From: Gammaproteobacteria bacterium
Lineage (GTDB): Bacteria; Pseudomonadota; Gammaproteobacteria; Steroidobacterales; Rariloculaceae
NCBI GenBank assembly: GCA_022825505.1
Contig: JAJDWR010000027.1
Coordinates: 79,377 to 143,376 of the forward strand
Length of the DNA stretch: 64,000 bases
Reading direction: 5' to 3'
Below are positions 9,253 through 18,347 of this stretch, in pieces; position 1 is the stretch's first letter, and every line of letters starts with the position of its first letter. Position numbers and translations under genes: made by a program. The notes under the pieces were generated by a model. It was given only the letters and a program-made list of their open reading frames with translations. It ran no database searches and was not told where the DNA came from.

Positions 9253-9780
9253 ATGATTTCAGCGACGAATCCTGCGCATACCGGTCGCGCCATCCTTCTC
9301 GGAGCCGCACTGGTTTTCCTTACCGCTGCCTGCGAGACCGGCGGTCCGGCCTTCGAGTACATCCGCTTGCCGGGGACGGAGATCGGAGGAGGCACCAACC
9401 AGCCGTTTACCTCCGCCATCAAGGTCCGCTCGGGCACCATCGTTTTCCTGTCGGGAACGGTGGGGGCGGGTCCGCATAGCCATCCGCATGTTCCAGCCGA
9501 GTTCGATCATCTCGATTTCAGCACGGAAGCCCAGGCTGAACGGGTCATGGAGAGCCTGAAGGAGATGGTCGAGGCGGCTGGCGGCGAATTGACCGACATC
9601 ATCCAGGTCACAAGGTTCATGCGAGATGTGGGCGCCAACCAGGACGCAGTAAACGAGGTGATGAATCGCTATTGGGGGCCGGATCACCGCCCGGCCAGTA
9701 CCACCCTGGAAATCGTGCGTCTTGCAACCGATCCGCGCTTCATTCTGGAGGTCGAGGCAGTGGCCGTAGTGGACGACTGA
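9253..9780 (+). CDS. RidA/YjgF-family lipoprotein
   Basis: A 175-aa protein with a lipoprotein signal (ILLGAALVFLTAAC, lipobox Cys27), followed by a RidA-like trimer-forming domain (FTSAIKVRSGTIVFLSGTVG, then AERVMESLKEMVEAAGG, ending FILEVEAVAVV). Canonical RidA is a cytoplasmic imine deaminase. This one should be membrane-anchored outside the cytoplasm. The catalytic Arg of RidA (in PARSCVEV) appears as Ser in PASTTLEI, so deaminase activity is doubtful. An AGGA-type ribosome site precedes the ATG. It is convergent with hsp20, with a shared hairpin between them. Confidence 0.82.
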   Translation: MISATNPAHTGRAILLGAALVFLTAACETGGPAFEYIRLPGTEIGGGTNQPFTSAIKVRSGTIVFLSGTVGAGPHSHPHVPAEFDHLDFSTEAQAERVMESLKEMVEAAGGELTDIIQVTRFMRDVGANQDAVNEVMNRYWGPDHRPASTTLEIVRLATDPRFILEVEAVAVVDD

Positions 9781-9899
9781 GCGGCTTGACGAACCGCGCT
9801 CCGAGTCCCGCGTTCGGCAGCAGCGCGCGGGTGCCGGTTGAGGCGGCGCACGCGGGATGCAGTCGGCGCAAAGCGCGCAGCCGCCGGGCCCGAAATGCA

Positions 9900-9925
9900 G
9901 AGCGCCGGGCGAGTACCCGGCGCTC
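9900..9925. terminator. Bidirectional hairpin between convergent ridA-like and hsp20 genes
   Basis: GAGCGCCGGG and CCCGGCGCTC form a perfect 10-bp stem around a 6-nt loop. It sits between the two stop codons. There is no clear T-run on either side, so termination strength is uncertain. Confidence 0.7.
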
Positions 9926-9958
9926 GCATCCTTCAGCGATCGGTTGAGGTGCTACCCG

Positions 9959-10405
9959 TTACGCGGCAATCTGCTTGTGCGACGCGCCGCGTCCGATCTC
10001 GATGGTGCGCGGCTTGAGCGCTTCGGGCACCTCGCGAACGAGGTCGATGTGCAGCAGGCCGTTCTCGAGGTTGGCCCCGCTGACCCGAACATGGGTCGCC
10101 AGTTGGAAGGCGCGCTTGAAGCCTCGCGTCGTGATGCCCTGGTGCAGGTAGGTCCGGCCTTCGTTTCGAGCCTCGGCCGGCTTGCCCTCAATGGTCACCG
10201 TGGCGTCCCTGGCCTCGATCGAAAGCTCGCTCTCGTCGAACCCGGCAGCCTCCATGGTGATGCGGTAATCGTTCTCGTCCACCTTCTCGATGTTGTAGAG
10301 CGGATAGCCCTCGTCGCCGGTTCGCGAACTGGCCTCCAGCGCATTCATCATGCGATCGAAACCGATGGTGGAGCGGAACAGGGGAGTGAAGTCCAAACGT
10401 GTCAT
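9959..10405 (-). CDS. Small heat-shock protein, Hsp20/IbpA class A
   Basis: A 148-aa alpha-crystallin-type chaperone that holds unfolding proteins in oligomers without ATP. The opening RLDFTPLFRSTIGFDRMM and GYPLYNIEKVDENDYRITMEAAGF are typical of IbpA and HspH. The alpha-crystallin core runs to GLLHIDLVREVPEALKPR with the IEIG C-terminal motif used in oligomer contacts. A heat-shock-type promoter lies 109 nt upstream of the start, leaving a roughly 100-nt leader. GGAGG precedes the ATG. Confidence 0.94.
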   Translation of the reverse strand: MTRLDFTPLFRSTIGFDRMMNALEASSRTGDEGYPLYNIEKVDENDYRITMEAAGFDESELSIEARDATVTIEGKPAEARNEGRTYLHQGITTRGFKRAFQLATHVRVSGANLENGLLHIDLVREVPEALKPRTIEIGRGASHKQIAA

Positions 10406-10513
10406 GATTCATTTCCTCCGTATTGCAACAGTCTGGTTTGCGAAATCGCCCTTTAGCGGCGTCCTGTGGTGCTCTGGGTCCGCCTTCAGCGGCGAGTCCC
10501 GGGCACGTCTCTG

Positions 10514-10541
10514 ATATAGGAACGGCTCCCGGAATTTCAAG
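10514..10541 (-). promoter_or_regulatory. Sigma-32-type promoter of hsp20
   Basis: Read on the minus strand, CTTGAAA (10541-10535) is followed after 14 nt by CCTATAT (10520-10514). This closely resembles the sigma-32 consensus CTTGAAA-N11-16-CCCCATNT. It is placed to drive the Hsp20 gene with a leader of about 100 nt that contains GC-rich stems. Confidence 0.7.
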
Positions 10542-10712
10542 GCCCCGGAATCCGGGAACTGTCTGGGCGGGCCGGGCCTGAGCGCCGCGCAGGAGCGGCA
10601 GCAGGACCGTCGGCAGGAGCACCGGCGGTAGAGCAGGCAGGAGCGCCGGTACTTGAACAGGCCGGCCCCGGTGTCCTACTCTTTCCGGCACCCGGCAAAG
10701 GCGAAGCAGCGC

Positions 10713-12292
<1,580 letters not shown>

Positions 12293-12314
12293 CTACCTCG
12301 CGCGCCTGCGCGCC

Positions 12315-13259
12315 CTAACTGTTGAGGCTCCTCTCCAGCCGGTCCAGCGTCCGCATGGCCGGCAGCACCTGTGCGACGCTGGCGTTGGGTTCGCGCCCCT
12401 CCCTGATCGCCGCAATGAACTCGCGGTCCTGCAGCTCGATGCCGTCCATGGAGACATCGACGTTCGAGACATCGATGGGATTTTCCTTCCCGTCGAAGAG
12501 GTCGTCATAGCGGGCGATGTAGGTGCCATTGTCGCAGATATAGCGGAAGAACGTGCCCAGCGGCCCGTCGTTGTTGAACGACAGCGAGAGCGTGCAGATC
12601 GCGCCCGAGGGCACCTTCATGCCGATGCTCATGTCCATGGCGATGCCCAGCTCCGGGTGCATCGGGCCCTGCAGCGCATGGACTTCGGAGGCTTCCTCGC
12701 CCGTCTGGTACTGGAACAGGTCCACCGTGTGGCAGGCGTGGTGCCAGAGCAGGTGGTCGGTCCAGCTCCTTGGCTTGCCTTCGGCATTGATGTTCTTGCG
12801 CCGGAAGAAATACGTCTGCACGTCCATCTGCTGGATGGTGAGTTCGCCGGACTGGATTCGCTGGTGAATCCACTGGTGACTGGGATTGAACCTCCGGGTG
12901 TGCCCCGCCATCGCCACCAGCCCCGTCTCTTCCTGGGCCCTCACGAGCCGCTCGGAGTCGGCCAGCGAGTCGGCAATGGGGATCTCGATCTCCACGTGCT
13001 TGCCGGCACGCATACACTGCTCGCCCTGGTCCGCGTGCATCTGGGTGGGCGTGGTGAGTATCGCCGCTTCGACCCCCGGCTGCTCCAGTCCCTCGGCCAG
13101 GTCCGTGGTCCAGTGCGGGATGCCGTACTTCTTTGCCACCGCAGCAGTGGTATCGGGCGACCCGCCGGCGAGCGAGACGACTTCAACCCCATCGATACGG
13201 GCCAACCCCGCCAGGTGCTTCTGCCCGAAGGCGCCCTGACCAGCCAGACAAATCTTCAT
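12315..13259 (-). CDS. ligC: 4-carboxy-2-hydroxymuconate-6-semialdehyde dehydrogenase
   Basis: A 314-aa Gfo/Idh/MocA-family NADP-dependent dehydrogenase that oxidises the LigAB product to 2-pyrone-4,6-dicarboxylate. The Rossmann start reads KICLAGQGAFGQKHL. Motifs shared with Sphingobium LigC include TTPTQMHADQ, AGKHVEIEIPIADS, GHTRRFNPSHQWIH, QMDVQTYFFRRKNI and GIELQDREFIAAIREGREPN. The start at 13259 follows an AAGGAG site; an upstream in-frame start lacks support. It is the first gene of ligCAB. Later pathway genes (ligI, ligJ, ligK) are not in the window. Confidence 0.95.
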   Translation of the reverse strand: MKICLAGQGAFGQKHLAGLARIDGVEVVSLAGGSPDTTAAVAKKYGIPHWTTDLAEGLEQPGVEAAILTTPTQMHADQGEQCMRAGKHVEIEIPIADSLADSERLVRAQEETGLVAMAGHTRRFNPSHQWIHQRIQSGELTIQQMDVQTYFFRRKNINAEGKPRSWTDHLLWHHACHTVDLFQYQTGEEASEVHALQGPMHPELGIAMDMSIGMKVPSGAICTLSLSFNNDGPLGTFFRYICDNGTYIARYDDLFDGKENPIDVSNVDVSMDGIELQDREFIAAIREGREPNASVAQVLPAMRTLDRLERSLNS

Positions 13260-13425
13260 TCGAGATACTCCTTGTTCCACCGGGCCGCGCGTCAGCAAAA
13301 AACCCGCGTCGCGAGCTGGCGAGCTTCATGCCGCCGCGACCGCCACAATCCGTGAACCGCGTATTAGAAACGTCTCGGTGTGCGTGCGCAAGTCCCGCGG
13401 TTGCCCTATACTCCTGCGGCTCAAC

Positions 13426-13502
13426 GCGCCCGTAGTTCAGCTGGATAGAACGCCGGCCTACGAAGCCGGAAGTCGGGAGTTCGAATCTCTCCGGGCGCGC
13501 CA
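13426..13502 (+). tRNA. tRNA-Arg (anticodon ACG)
   Basis: A 77-nt cloverleaf with encoded CCA. The acceptor GCGCCCG pairs with CGGGCGC. The anticodon stem is CCGGC/GCCGG with loop CTACGAA, and the T loop is TTCGAAT. It lies just downstream of the DUF4143 ATPase stop, which is on the opposite strand. Confidence 0.97.
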
Positions 13503-13518
13503 GTCTGCCTGGGTCCGT

Positions 13519-14670
13519 TCAGGCAAACAGCGTACCGGGTTCGGCCAGCGCCGCAAGCGGCACGACCTCCACTGGATCGCCGAGCGGGTAACGTTTGGCG
13601 CCGGGGTAGACGATGGCGACCCGTTCCAGTCCCAGATCGTCCAGAGCGATGCGGATCGATGGTGTGAGCCTCGGCGCGTCGGCGCGCTTGCATTCCACGC
13701 CGAACAGGCGATCGCCGCGGCGCAGCAGGAGATCGATTTCGGCGCCCTGGTGAGTGGCCCAGAACCAGGCATCGTCGCACGGTTCGGCGGCCAGAGCCTG
13801 CTCGATCGCGAATCCCTCCCACGACGCTCCGAGCTTGGGATGGGACAGGAGCGCCTTCTCTGTCTCCAGCCCGTAGAGCCGGTGCAACAGGCCGCTGTCG
13901 CGCACGTAGACCTTCGGCGATTTGACCTGCCGTTTGCCGAGATTGGCGTGCCATGGTTGGAGTTGGCGCAGCACGAGCGCATCGGTGAGGAGATCCAGGT
14001 AGCGCCGCGTCGTGGACGGGCTCACCCCTAGCGCCTGCGCGGGTTGCGCCGAGTTCCAGGTCTGGCCGTGATAGTGCGCGACCATTGTCCAGAATCGGAG
14101 CAGCGCCGTGGCCGGCACGCGCACGCCCCACTGGGGGAAGTCGCGCTCGAGCAGCGTCTGGATGAATTGCTTGCGCCAGGCTATGCTGTCGCGTTCGCCG
14201 TCCGCGAGAAAGGCCCGCGGGAAACCTCCCCGGCGCCAAAGCACCTCGATGGCGTCGGGGCCAAGCTCCGCGAGCGTGAAGCCGCCGATTTCTATCCGCT
14301 CGATGCGTCCCGCCAGGGTCTCCGAGCTCTGCCGGAGAAGTTCTCCCGACGCGCTGCCGAGTATGAGGAATCGCGCCGGTCGGGTTCGGCGATCCGCGAG
14401 CACGCGCAGGACGGGAAAGAGGTCGGGCCGGCGCTGAATTTCGTCAATGACCACCAGACCGTTGAGAGGTTCCAGCGCCGTCCTTGGCTCCTCAAGCCGC
14501 GCGAGGTCGGCCGGGTCCTCCAGATCGAAGTAGTTCGGCGAATCCTCGCGCAGCAGTTCGCGCGCCAGCGTGGTCTTGCCGGACTGGCGCGGACCGGTCA
14601 GCACCGTCACCGGGTTGCGGGCGAGGGCGGTGCGAATCCGTTCCAGAAGGGTGTTGCGAGGTACGTGCAT
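13519..14670 (-). CDS. AAA ATPase with DUF4143 domain
   Basis: A 383-aa ATP-binding protein. Walker A reads GPRQSGKTT at residues 26-34, Walker B is LVVIDEIQRRPDLF, and a sensor-like FLILGSAS follows. The C-terminal DUF4143 region contains VYVRDSGLLHRL and a PD-(D/E)XK-like stretch (GAEIDLLLRRGDRLFGVECK). Such proteins are common mobile or accessory genes of unclear role, sometimes linked to toxin-antitoxin loci. An 11-bp perfect inverted repeat lies 13 nt upstream. It ends 17 nt from the tRNA-Arg gene, a usual place for acquired DNA. Confidence 0.86.
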   Translation of the reverse strand: MHVPRNTLLERIRTALARNPVTVLTGPRQSGKTTLARELLREDSPNYFDLEDPADLARLEEPRTALEPLNGLVVIDEIQRRPDLFPVLRVLADRRTRPARFLILGSASGELLRQSSETLAGRIERIEIGGFTLAELGPDAIEVLWRRGGFPRAFLADGERDSIAWRKQFIQTLLERDFPQWGVRVPATALLRFWTMVAHYHGQTWNSAQPAQALGVSPSTTRRYLDLLTDALVLRQLQPWHANLGKRQVKSPKVYVRDSGLLHRLYGLETEKALLSHPKLGASWEGFAIEQALAAEPCDDAWFWATHQGAEIDLLLRRGDRLFGVECKRADAPRLTPSIRIALDDLGLERVAIVYPGAKRYPLGDPVEVVPLAALAEPGTLFA

Positions 14671-14682
14671 GGCGGCATACTA

Positions 14683-14719
14683 CCATGAAAAACAAACATG
14701 CAATGATCGTTTTTCATGG
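14683..14719 (-). promoter_or_regulatory. Inverted repeat upstream of the DUF4143 ATPase, likely operator
   Basis: CCATGAAAAAC (14683-14693) and GTTTTTCATGG (14709-14719) are perfect 11-bp complementary arms around a 15-nt spacer, starting 13 nt before the ATPase ATG. The position fits a repressor site or self-regulation. The 170 bases beyond it, up to the toxin gene, hold no gene I can support. Confidence 0.55.
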
Positions 14720-14891
14720 AAGAAGGTATTGACGACTTACCAGCGACGGCGCGGCGGCAAGCTCGGAGGGGCCGCTCTCGACCCCATACTCAACCAAGCC
14801 GCTGGCCAGCGTTTCCACAACCGTTCGCCCAATGGGATTTATAGGCAATGCTGTGATGGTAAACCGCCGGTACCTACGTGGCGCATAGGAC

Positions 14892-15263
14892 CTACACCAA
14901 GTCGCAGCCGTAGGCAGCAAAGCGATGATCGCTGCTCATCAATTTGGTGTTTTGCGCCATGCTCTGCACGATAAGCATCCGGTCGAACGGATCGCGATGG
15001 TGAAATGGGAGATCCTTCAGAAGGACTGCATCCGCCGCAGAGAAATTCAATGGCTCAAATCCCAACTCTTCGGCGCAGGCGATCACGTCGTGGTCGAAGC
15101 GCAACTTGTTCAGCGATGCCTTGATCATGATCTCCGCAATCGAGACGGAACTCAGATAAATGATGTTGGCGCGGCTCTCAAGTTCGTTTATTTGCGTCGT
15201 CGACAGGCGTTCGGGCATGGCAACTGCCCATATGAACACATGGGTATCGACTAGGATTCGCAA
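14892..15263 (-). CDS. VapC-type PIN-domain toxin
   Basis: A 123-aa PIN ribonuclease. Metal-binding acids are visible: Asp6 in VDTHVFIW, Glu44 in SSVSIAEI, and Asp91/Asp94 in HHRDPFDRMLIVQ. The C-terminus reads LMSSDHRFAAYG. VapC toxins cut RNA, often initiator tRNA or rRNA, and are held in check by the cognate antitoxin. The start overlaps the antitoxin stop by 13 nt, the usual coupled arrangement. Confidence 0.92.
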   Translation of the reverse strand: MRILVDTHVFIWAVAMPERLSTTQINELESRANIIYLSSVSIAEIMIKASLNKLRFDHDVIACAEELGFEPLNFSAADAVLLKDLPFHHRDPFDRMLIVQSMAQNTKLMSSDHRFAAYGCDLV

Positions 15264-15496
15264 GCATCTTCCCCGTAGAACATGCCCTCGATTTCCACGT
15301 CTTCGCCAAACAAGGCTTCATCGAGAACGTCGACCTGCCCCCTGAGGAATCCCAGCTCTCGCTTGCCTTCCGGCTTGTGAGGCACCAGGTCAGCGATGGG
15401 CAGATTGTGCTTGGCGATGACCACCTTCTCGCCGTGGTACACGCGATCGATCAGCTTTGAGAGCTGCGCTTTTGCCTCTGAGATGTTGACGATCAT
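15251..15496 (-). CDS. Phd/YefM-family antitoxin
   Basis: An 81-aa antitoxin. The N-terminal DNA-binding region MIVNISEAKAQLSKLIDRVY and KVVIAKHNLPIADLVP is typical of Phd/YefM. The acidic C-terminus (LFGEDVEIEGMFYGED) should wrap the PIN toxin. It is the first gene of the pair and lies just downstream of an inverted repeat with TGACCA/TGGTCA arms, which suggests repression of its own promoter. Confidence 0.9.
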   Translation of the reverse strand: MIVNISEAKAQLSKLIDRVYHGEKVVIAKHNLPIADLVPHKPEGKRELGFLRGQVDVLDEALFGEDVEIEGMFYGEDACES

Positions 15497-15524
15497 TTGT
15501 GGACCCCAATGGAATGAGACTATC

Positions 15525-15549
15525 TGACCATAGTTGGTCTAGTTGGTCA
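15525..15549 (-). promoter_or_regulatory. Likely toxin-antitoxin operator
   Basis: TGACCA (15525-15530) and TGGTCA (15544-15549) form an inverted repeat. AGTTGGTCT/AGTTGGTCA also occur as adjacent direct repeats inside it. It begins 29 nt before the antitoxin start, the normal site for autoregulation by Phd-type complexes. Confidence 0.55.
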
Positions 15550-15575
15550 AATTTCTTGCCAAAGTCCCTGGTCAG

Positions 15576-16481
15576 CTAGTTCAGCCGCTGGTCCGCGTGC
15601 TCGCGCAGGTAGCGCTCCACGAAGTCCTTGTAATGGGCCATTGCCTGCCGGGTGAGGTTGCCGCCGCCCTCGGGAAACTCCACGGCGCTGCCGTGGCGCA
15701 GCGTCAGGCTGCGAACCGGCATCACTTCCCGCGTGGCGCTGGTGATAAAGCTCTCCGTAGCGCGCGCAGCTTCTTCGAGCGGGATGTCCCGTGTGACGAT
15801 CGGCAGATCATGAGCCGAACAGGCTTCCTGGAGCGCGACCCGCGTCAGTCCCCGCAGGTGTCCTGCGTTCTCCGACGGGGTGACCAGTTCGCCGTCGATC
15901 ACGAAGAAGACGTTGCTGTTGGACGATTCCGTGACGAGGCCCGCGTCATTCAGCATGACGCAGTCGTCGGCGCCCAGCTCGCGGGCCTCGATCACCCCCA
16001 GCACGTTGTTCAGGTAGTTGCCGCCCTTGATGTTGGGATTGAGCGCATTGATCGGGTTGCGCCGCGTTCGGGAAATGGCCAGACGAACCCCCTCGCTGTA
16101 AAAATCGTCCCGCCAATGGGCCAGTTCCTTCACCACAATCACATAGCGCGTCGGCAACTCCGGGGCCGGGTAAAGGTCCACCGGTCCCTCCCCACGCGTG
16201 ACGCAATAGCGCACATACACGTCCTCCCCGGCTTCCCCCGCACCTGACGCCCGGAACGTCCTGCGAATCTCCTCCATCATCTCCCGCTTGCCCGGATGCA
16301 GCCGCAGGTGAATCAGCCGCGCGGAATTCTCGAACCGCTCCCAGTGCTCATCGAAGAACAGCGGAATCCCCCCATAAGTCCGAAACACCTCGTAAACCGA
16401 GTCCCCATACAAGAACCCCCGATCCATCACCGGAATCCGCGCCTCACCGACCGGCGTGATCACCCCGTCGACATTCGCCAT
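15576..16481 (-). CDS. Class IV PLP aminotransferase (D-amino acid or branched-chain type)
   Basis: A 301-aa fold-type IV aminotransferase. PLP Lys152 lies in NPNIKGGNYLNNVLG. Other motifs are RGFLYGDSVYEVFRTY and LVTESSNSNVFFV. In related gammaproteobacteria a D-alanine aminotransferase gene lies near dacA and lipB, so a role in D-amino acid supply for peptidoglycan is plausible. The sequence alone does not separate Dat from IlvE or PabC. The start MANVDG at 16481 avoids overlap with lipB; an in-frame ATG 18 nt upstream is possible. Confidence 0.8.
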   Translation of the reverse strand: MANVDGVITPVGEARIPVMDRGFLYGDSVYEVFRTYGGIPLFFDEHWERFENSARLIHLRLHPGKREMMEEIRRTFRASGAGEAGEDVYVRYCVTRGEGPVDLYPAPELPTRYVIVVKELAHWRDDFYSEGVRLAISRTRRNPINALNPNIKGGNYLNNVLGVIEARELGADDCVMLNDAGLVTESSNSNVFFVIDGELVTPSENAGHLRGLTRVALQEACSAHDLPIVTRDIPLEEAARATESFITSATREVMPVRSLTLRHGSAVEFPEGGGNLTRQAMAHYKDFVERYLREHADQRLN

Positions 16482-16495
16482 GTTCCGAATCTTCT

Positions 16496-17170
16496 TCACG
16501 ATGCTCTCCCCTTTAGCTGGATCCTGAGATTTCGTTCAAGATCGTTCCGCACCCGTCCCATATCGTCAACGCTGCACAGTGATCGCAGATCCGTCACCGG
16601 CAACGCCTCGAACCCGCAAGGATTGATCCGCGAAAACGGCTCGAGGTCCATGTCCACGTTCAGCGCGATACCATGGTACGAACACTGCCGGCTGATCTTC
16701 AGTCCCAACGCCGCCAGCTTGCACCCCTCCACGTAAACTCCAGGCGCATCGCGCCGCCCCCGCGCTTCGATGCCGTAACCCGCCGCCGTATCGACCACCG
16801 CCCGCTCCAGCGCCTCCACCAGCCCCCGTATGCCCAGCTTCAGGCGCCCCAGGTCCAGCAGCGTATAGGCCACCAGTTGGCCCGGGCCGTGGTAGGTGAC
16901 CTGTCCCCCCCGGTCGATCTTCAGGACAGGAATGTCTCCGGCGTCGAGCACATGTGCCGCGTTGCCGTTGAGACCGAGCGTAAAGATCGGGGGATGCTCG
17001 ACGAACCAGACTTCGTCCCGGGATTCCCGGCCGCGCCCGGCGGTGAAGCGCTTCATGTCCTCCCAGACCGCCGGGAGCGGGCGCCGGCCCAGGACGCGCG
17101 CGACCGGACCATCATCCGCAGCCGAAGCAGTCCTCGCGCGCGCCAGACTGCCTGCCGCCGGCGCGATCAT
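16496..17170 (-). CDS. lipB: Octanoyl-[acyl carrier protein]:protein N-octanoyltransferase
   Basis: A 224-aa LipB, which moves octanoate from ACP to lipoyl domains in the first step of lipoate synthesis. Motifs are DEVWFVEHPPIFTLG, RGGQVTYHGPGQLVAY, GVYVEGCKLAALGLK with catalytic Lys151, and FSRINPCGFEALPVTDL with acyl-carrying Cys185. The ATG at 17170 shares ATGA with the dacA stop, which supports this start. The ybeD/DUF493 gene often found between dacA and lipB is absent, and no lipA follows. Confidence 0.95.
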   Translation of the reverse strand: MIAPAAGSLARARTASAADDGPVARVLGRRPLPAVWEDMKRFTAGRGRESRDEVWFVEHPPIFTLGLNGNAAHVLDAGDIPVLKIDRGGQVTYHGPGQLVAYTLLDLGRLKLGIRGLVEALERAVVDTAAGYGIEARGRRDAPGVYVEGCKLAALGLKISRQCSYHGIALNVDMDLEPFSRINPCGFEALPVTDLRSLCSVDDMGRVRNDLERNLRIQLKGRAS

Positions 17171-18303
17171 TGAAACCAGAGGCTGATCCCGTCCTTGATT
17201 CGTTGCCAGAGTCCCGCTTCGGCCACATCCGCCAGCGCCACCAGCGGCAGTTCGACCAGGTCTTCGTCGTTCATTGAAATCGTGACCGATCCCAGCAGCG
17301 TGCCGGCTTCGATGGGCGCCGTCAGATCCTCTTCCACGGTCGTATCCGACACGAGGGAGTCGTAGCGTCCCTTGGGAATCGTCAGGTGATAGTCCTCCGC
17401 AACGCCCAGGGATACCGACTCGGTTTCCCCCTTCCACACGCGCGCCGTGGTGACCTCGTCGCCCTCGGAGTACAACCTGTAGGTCTCGAAGAACCGGAAA
17501 CCGTAGTTCAGCAGCGCCTGACTGTCGTTGGCCCTTGCCTCGGCGCTGTGGGAACCCATGACCACGGACACCAGCCGCATTCCAGAGCGCTCCGCCGACG
17601 TCACCAGGCAGTAGCCGGCCGCCTCGGTGTAGCCGGTTTTCAGCCCGTCCACCGACTCATCCCGCCACAGCAGCGTGTTGCGGTTGAACTGTTCGATGTC
17701 GTTGTAGGTGAATTCCCGCTGGGAATACCAGGCGTAGTACTCGGGGAACTCGGCAATGATGGCCCGGGCCACCGCCGCGGCGTCGCGGGCCGTCATGTAA
17801 TGGTCCGGATCGGGCAGGCCGGTGCTGTTGCGGAACGAACTGTTTTCCATGCCCAGTTGTTCCGCATAGAAGTTCATGAGATCCGCAAACGAGCCCTCGG
17901 ATCCGGCGACATGCTCCGCCAGGGCCACGCTCGCATCGTTGCCCGACTGCACGATCATCCCTTGCAGCAGGTCTTCCACGGAAACGTCGCTGCCCACGTC
18001 GACAAATGTTCTCGATCCTTCCGTACCCCAGGCCCTTTCGCTGATTCGGGCCTCGTCGTCCAGGCCGATCAACCCATCCTCAAGCGCCTTGAAGACCGCA
18101 TACGCCGTCATCAGCTTGGTGAGGCTGGCCGGTTCGAGGATTTCGTCCGGATTGCTGTCGGCGATGATGTCGCCGGTGGCATGATCGATGAGGATATAGC
18201 CCTTCACGCCCAGTTGCGGCGGCGCGGGAATGGGTACTTCCTGGCCGTGGAGTGCGGGAACGATTGCAAGGGCTGAGGCGGTCAGTATCCAGGTACGGAG
18301 CAT
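17167..18303 (-). CDS. dacA: D-alanyl-D-alanine carboxypeptidase (PBP5 family)
   Basis: A 378-aa periplasmic serine peptidase that trims the terminal D-Ala from peptidoglycan pentapeptides. From the start at 18303 there is a signal peptide ending near ALHGQE. The penicillin-binding motifs are SLTK (Ser60, Lys63), SGN (120-122) and KTG (222-224). The C-terminus LWQRIKDGISLWFQ is an amphipathic membrane anchor as in PBP5. An upstream in-frame ATG would add a non-signal extension. It lies between mltB and lipB, overlapping lipB by 4 nt. Confidence 0.95.
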   Translation of the reverse strand: MLRTWILTASALAIVPALHGQEVPIPAPPQLGVKGYILIDHATGDIIADSNPDEILEPASLTKLMTAYAVFKALEDGLIGLDDEARISERAWGTEGSRTFVDVGSDVSVEDLLQGMIVQSGNDASVALAEHVAGSEGSFADLMNFYAEQLGMENSSFRNSTGLPDPDHYMTARDAAAVARAIIAEFPEYYAWYSQREFTYNDIEQFNRNTLLWRDESVDGLKTGYTEAAGYCLVTSAERSGMRLVSVVMGSHSAEARANDSQALLNYGFRFFETYRLYSEGDEVTTARVWKGETESVSLGVAEDYHLTIPKGRYDSLVSDTTVEEDLTAPIEAGTLLGSVTISMNDEDLVELPLVALADVAEAGLWQRIKDGISLWFQ

Positions 18304-18347
18304 GGGGTTTCTCCTGACGGGCAACCGGGTTGAAATTGTACCGCGAT

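Noticed and set aside
10560..10650. Short GGCAGGAGC-type repeats upstream of hsp20
   Set aside because: The units are irregular and few; they look like low-complexity GC-rich DNA rather than a defined element.
14714..14920. A 68-codon minus-strand frame between the ATPase operator and the toxin gene
   Set aside because: It overlaps the inverted repeat and the toxin's end; no family match or ribosome site.
13426..15549. tRNA-Arg as an integration site of a small genomic island
   Set aside because: The ATPase and toxin-antitoxin genes fit the idea, but I found no integrase and no repeat of the tRNA 3' end at the far side.
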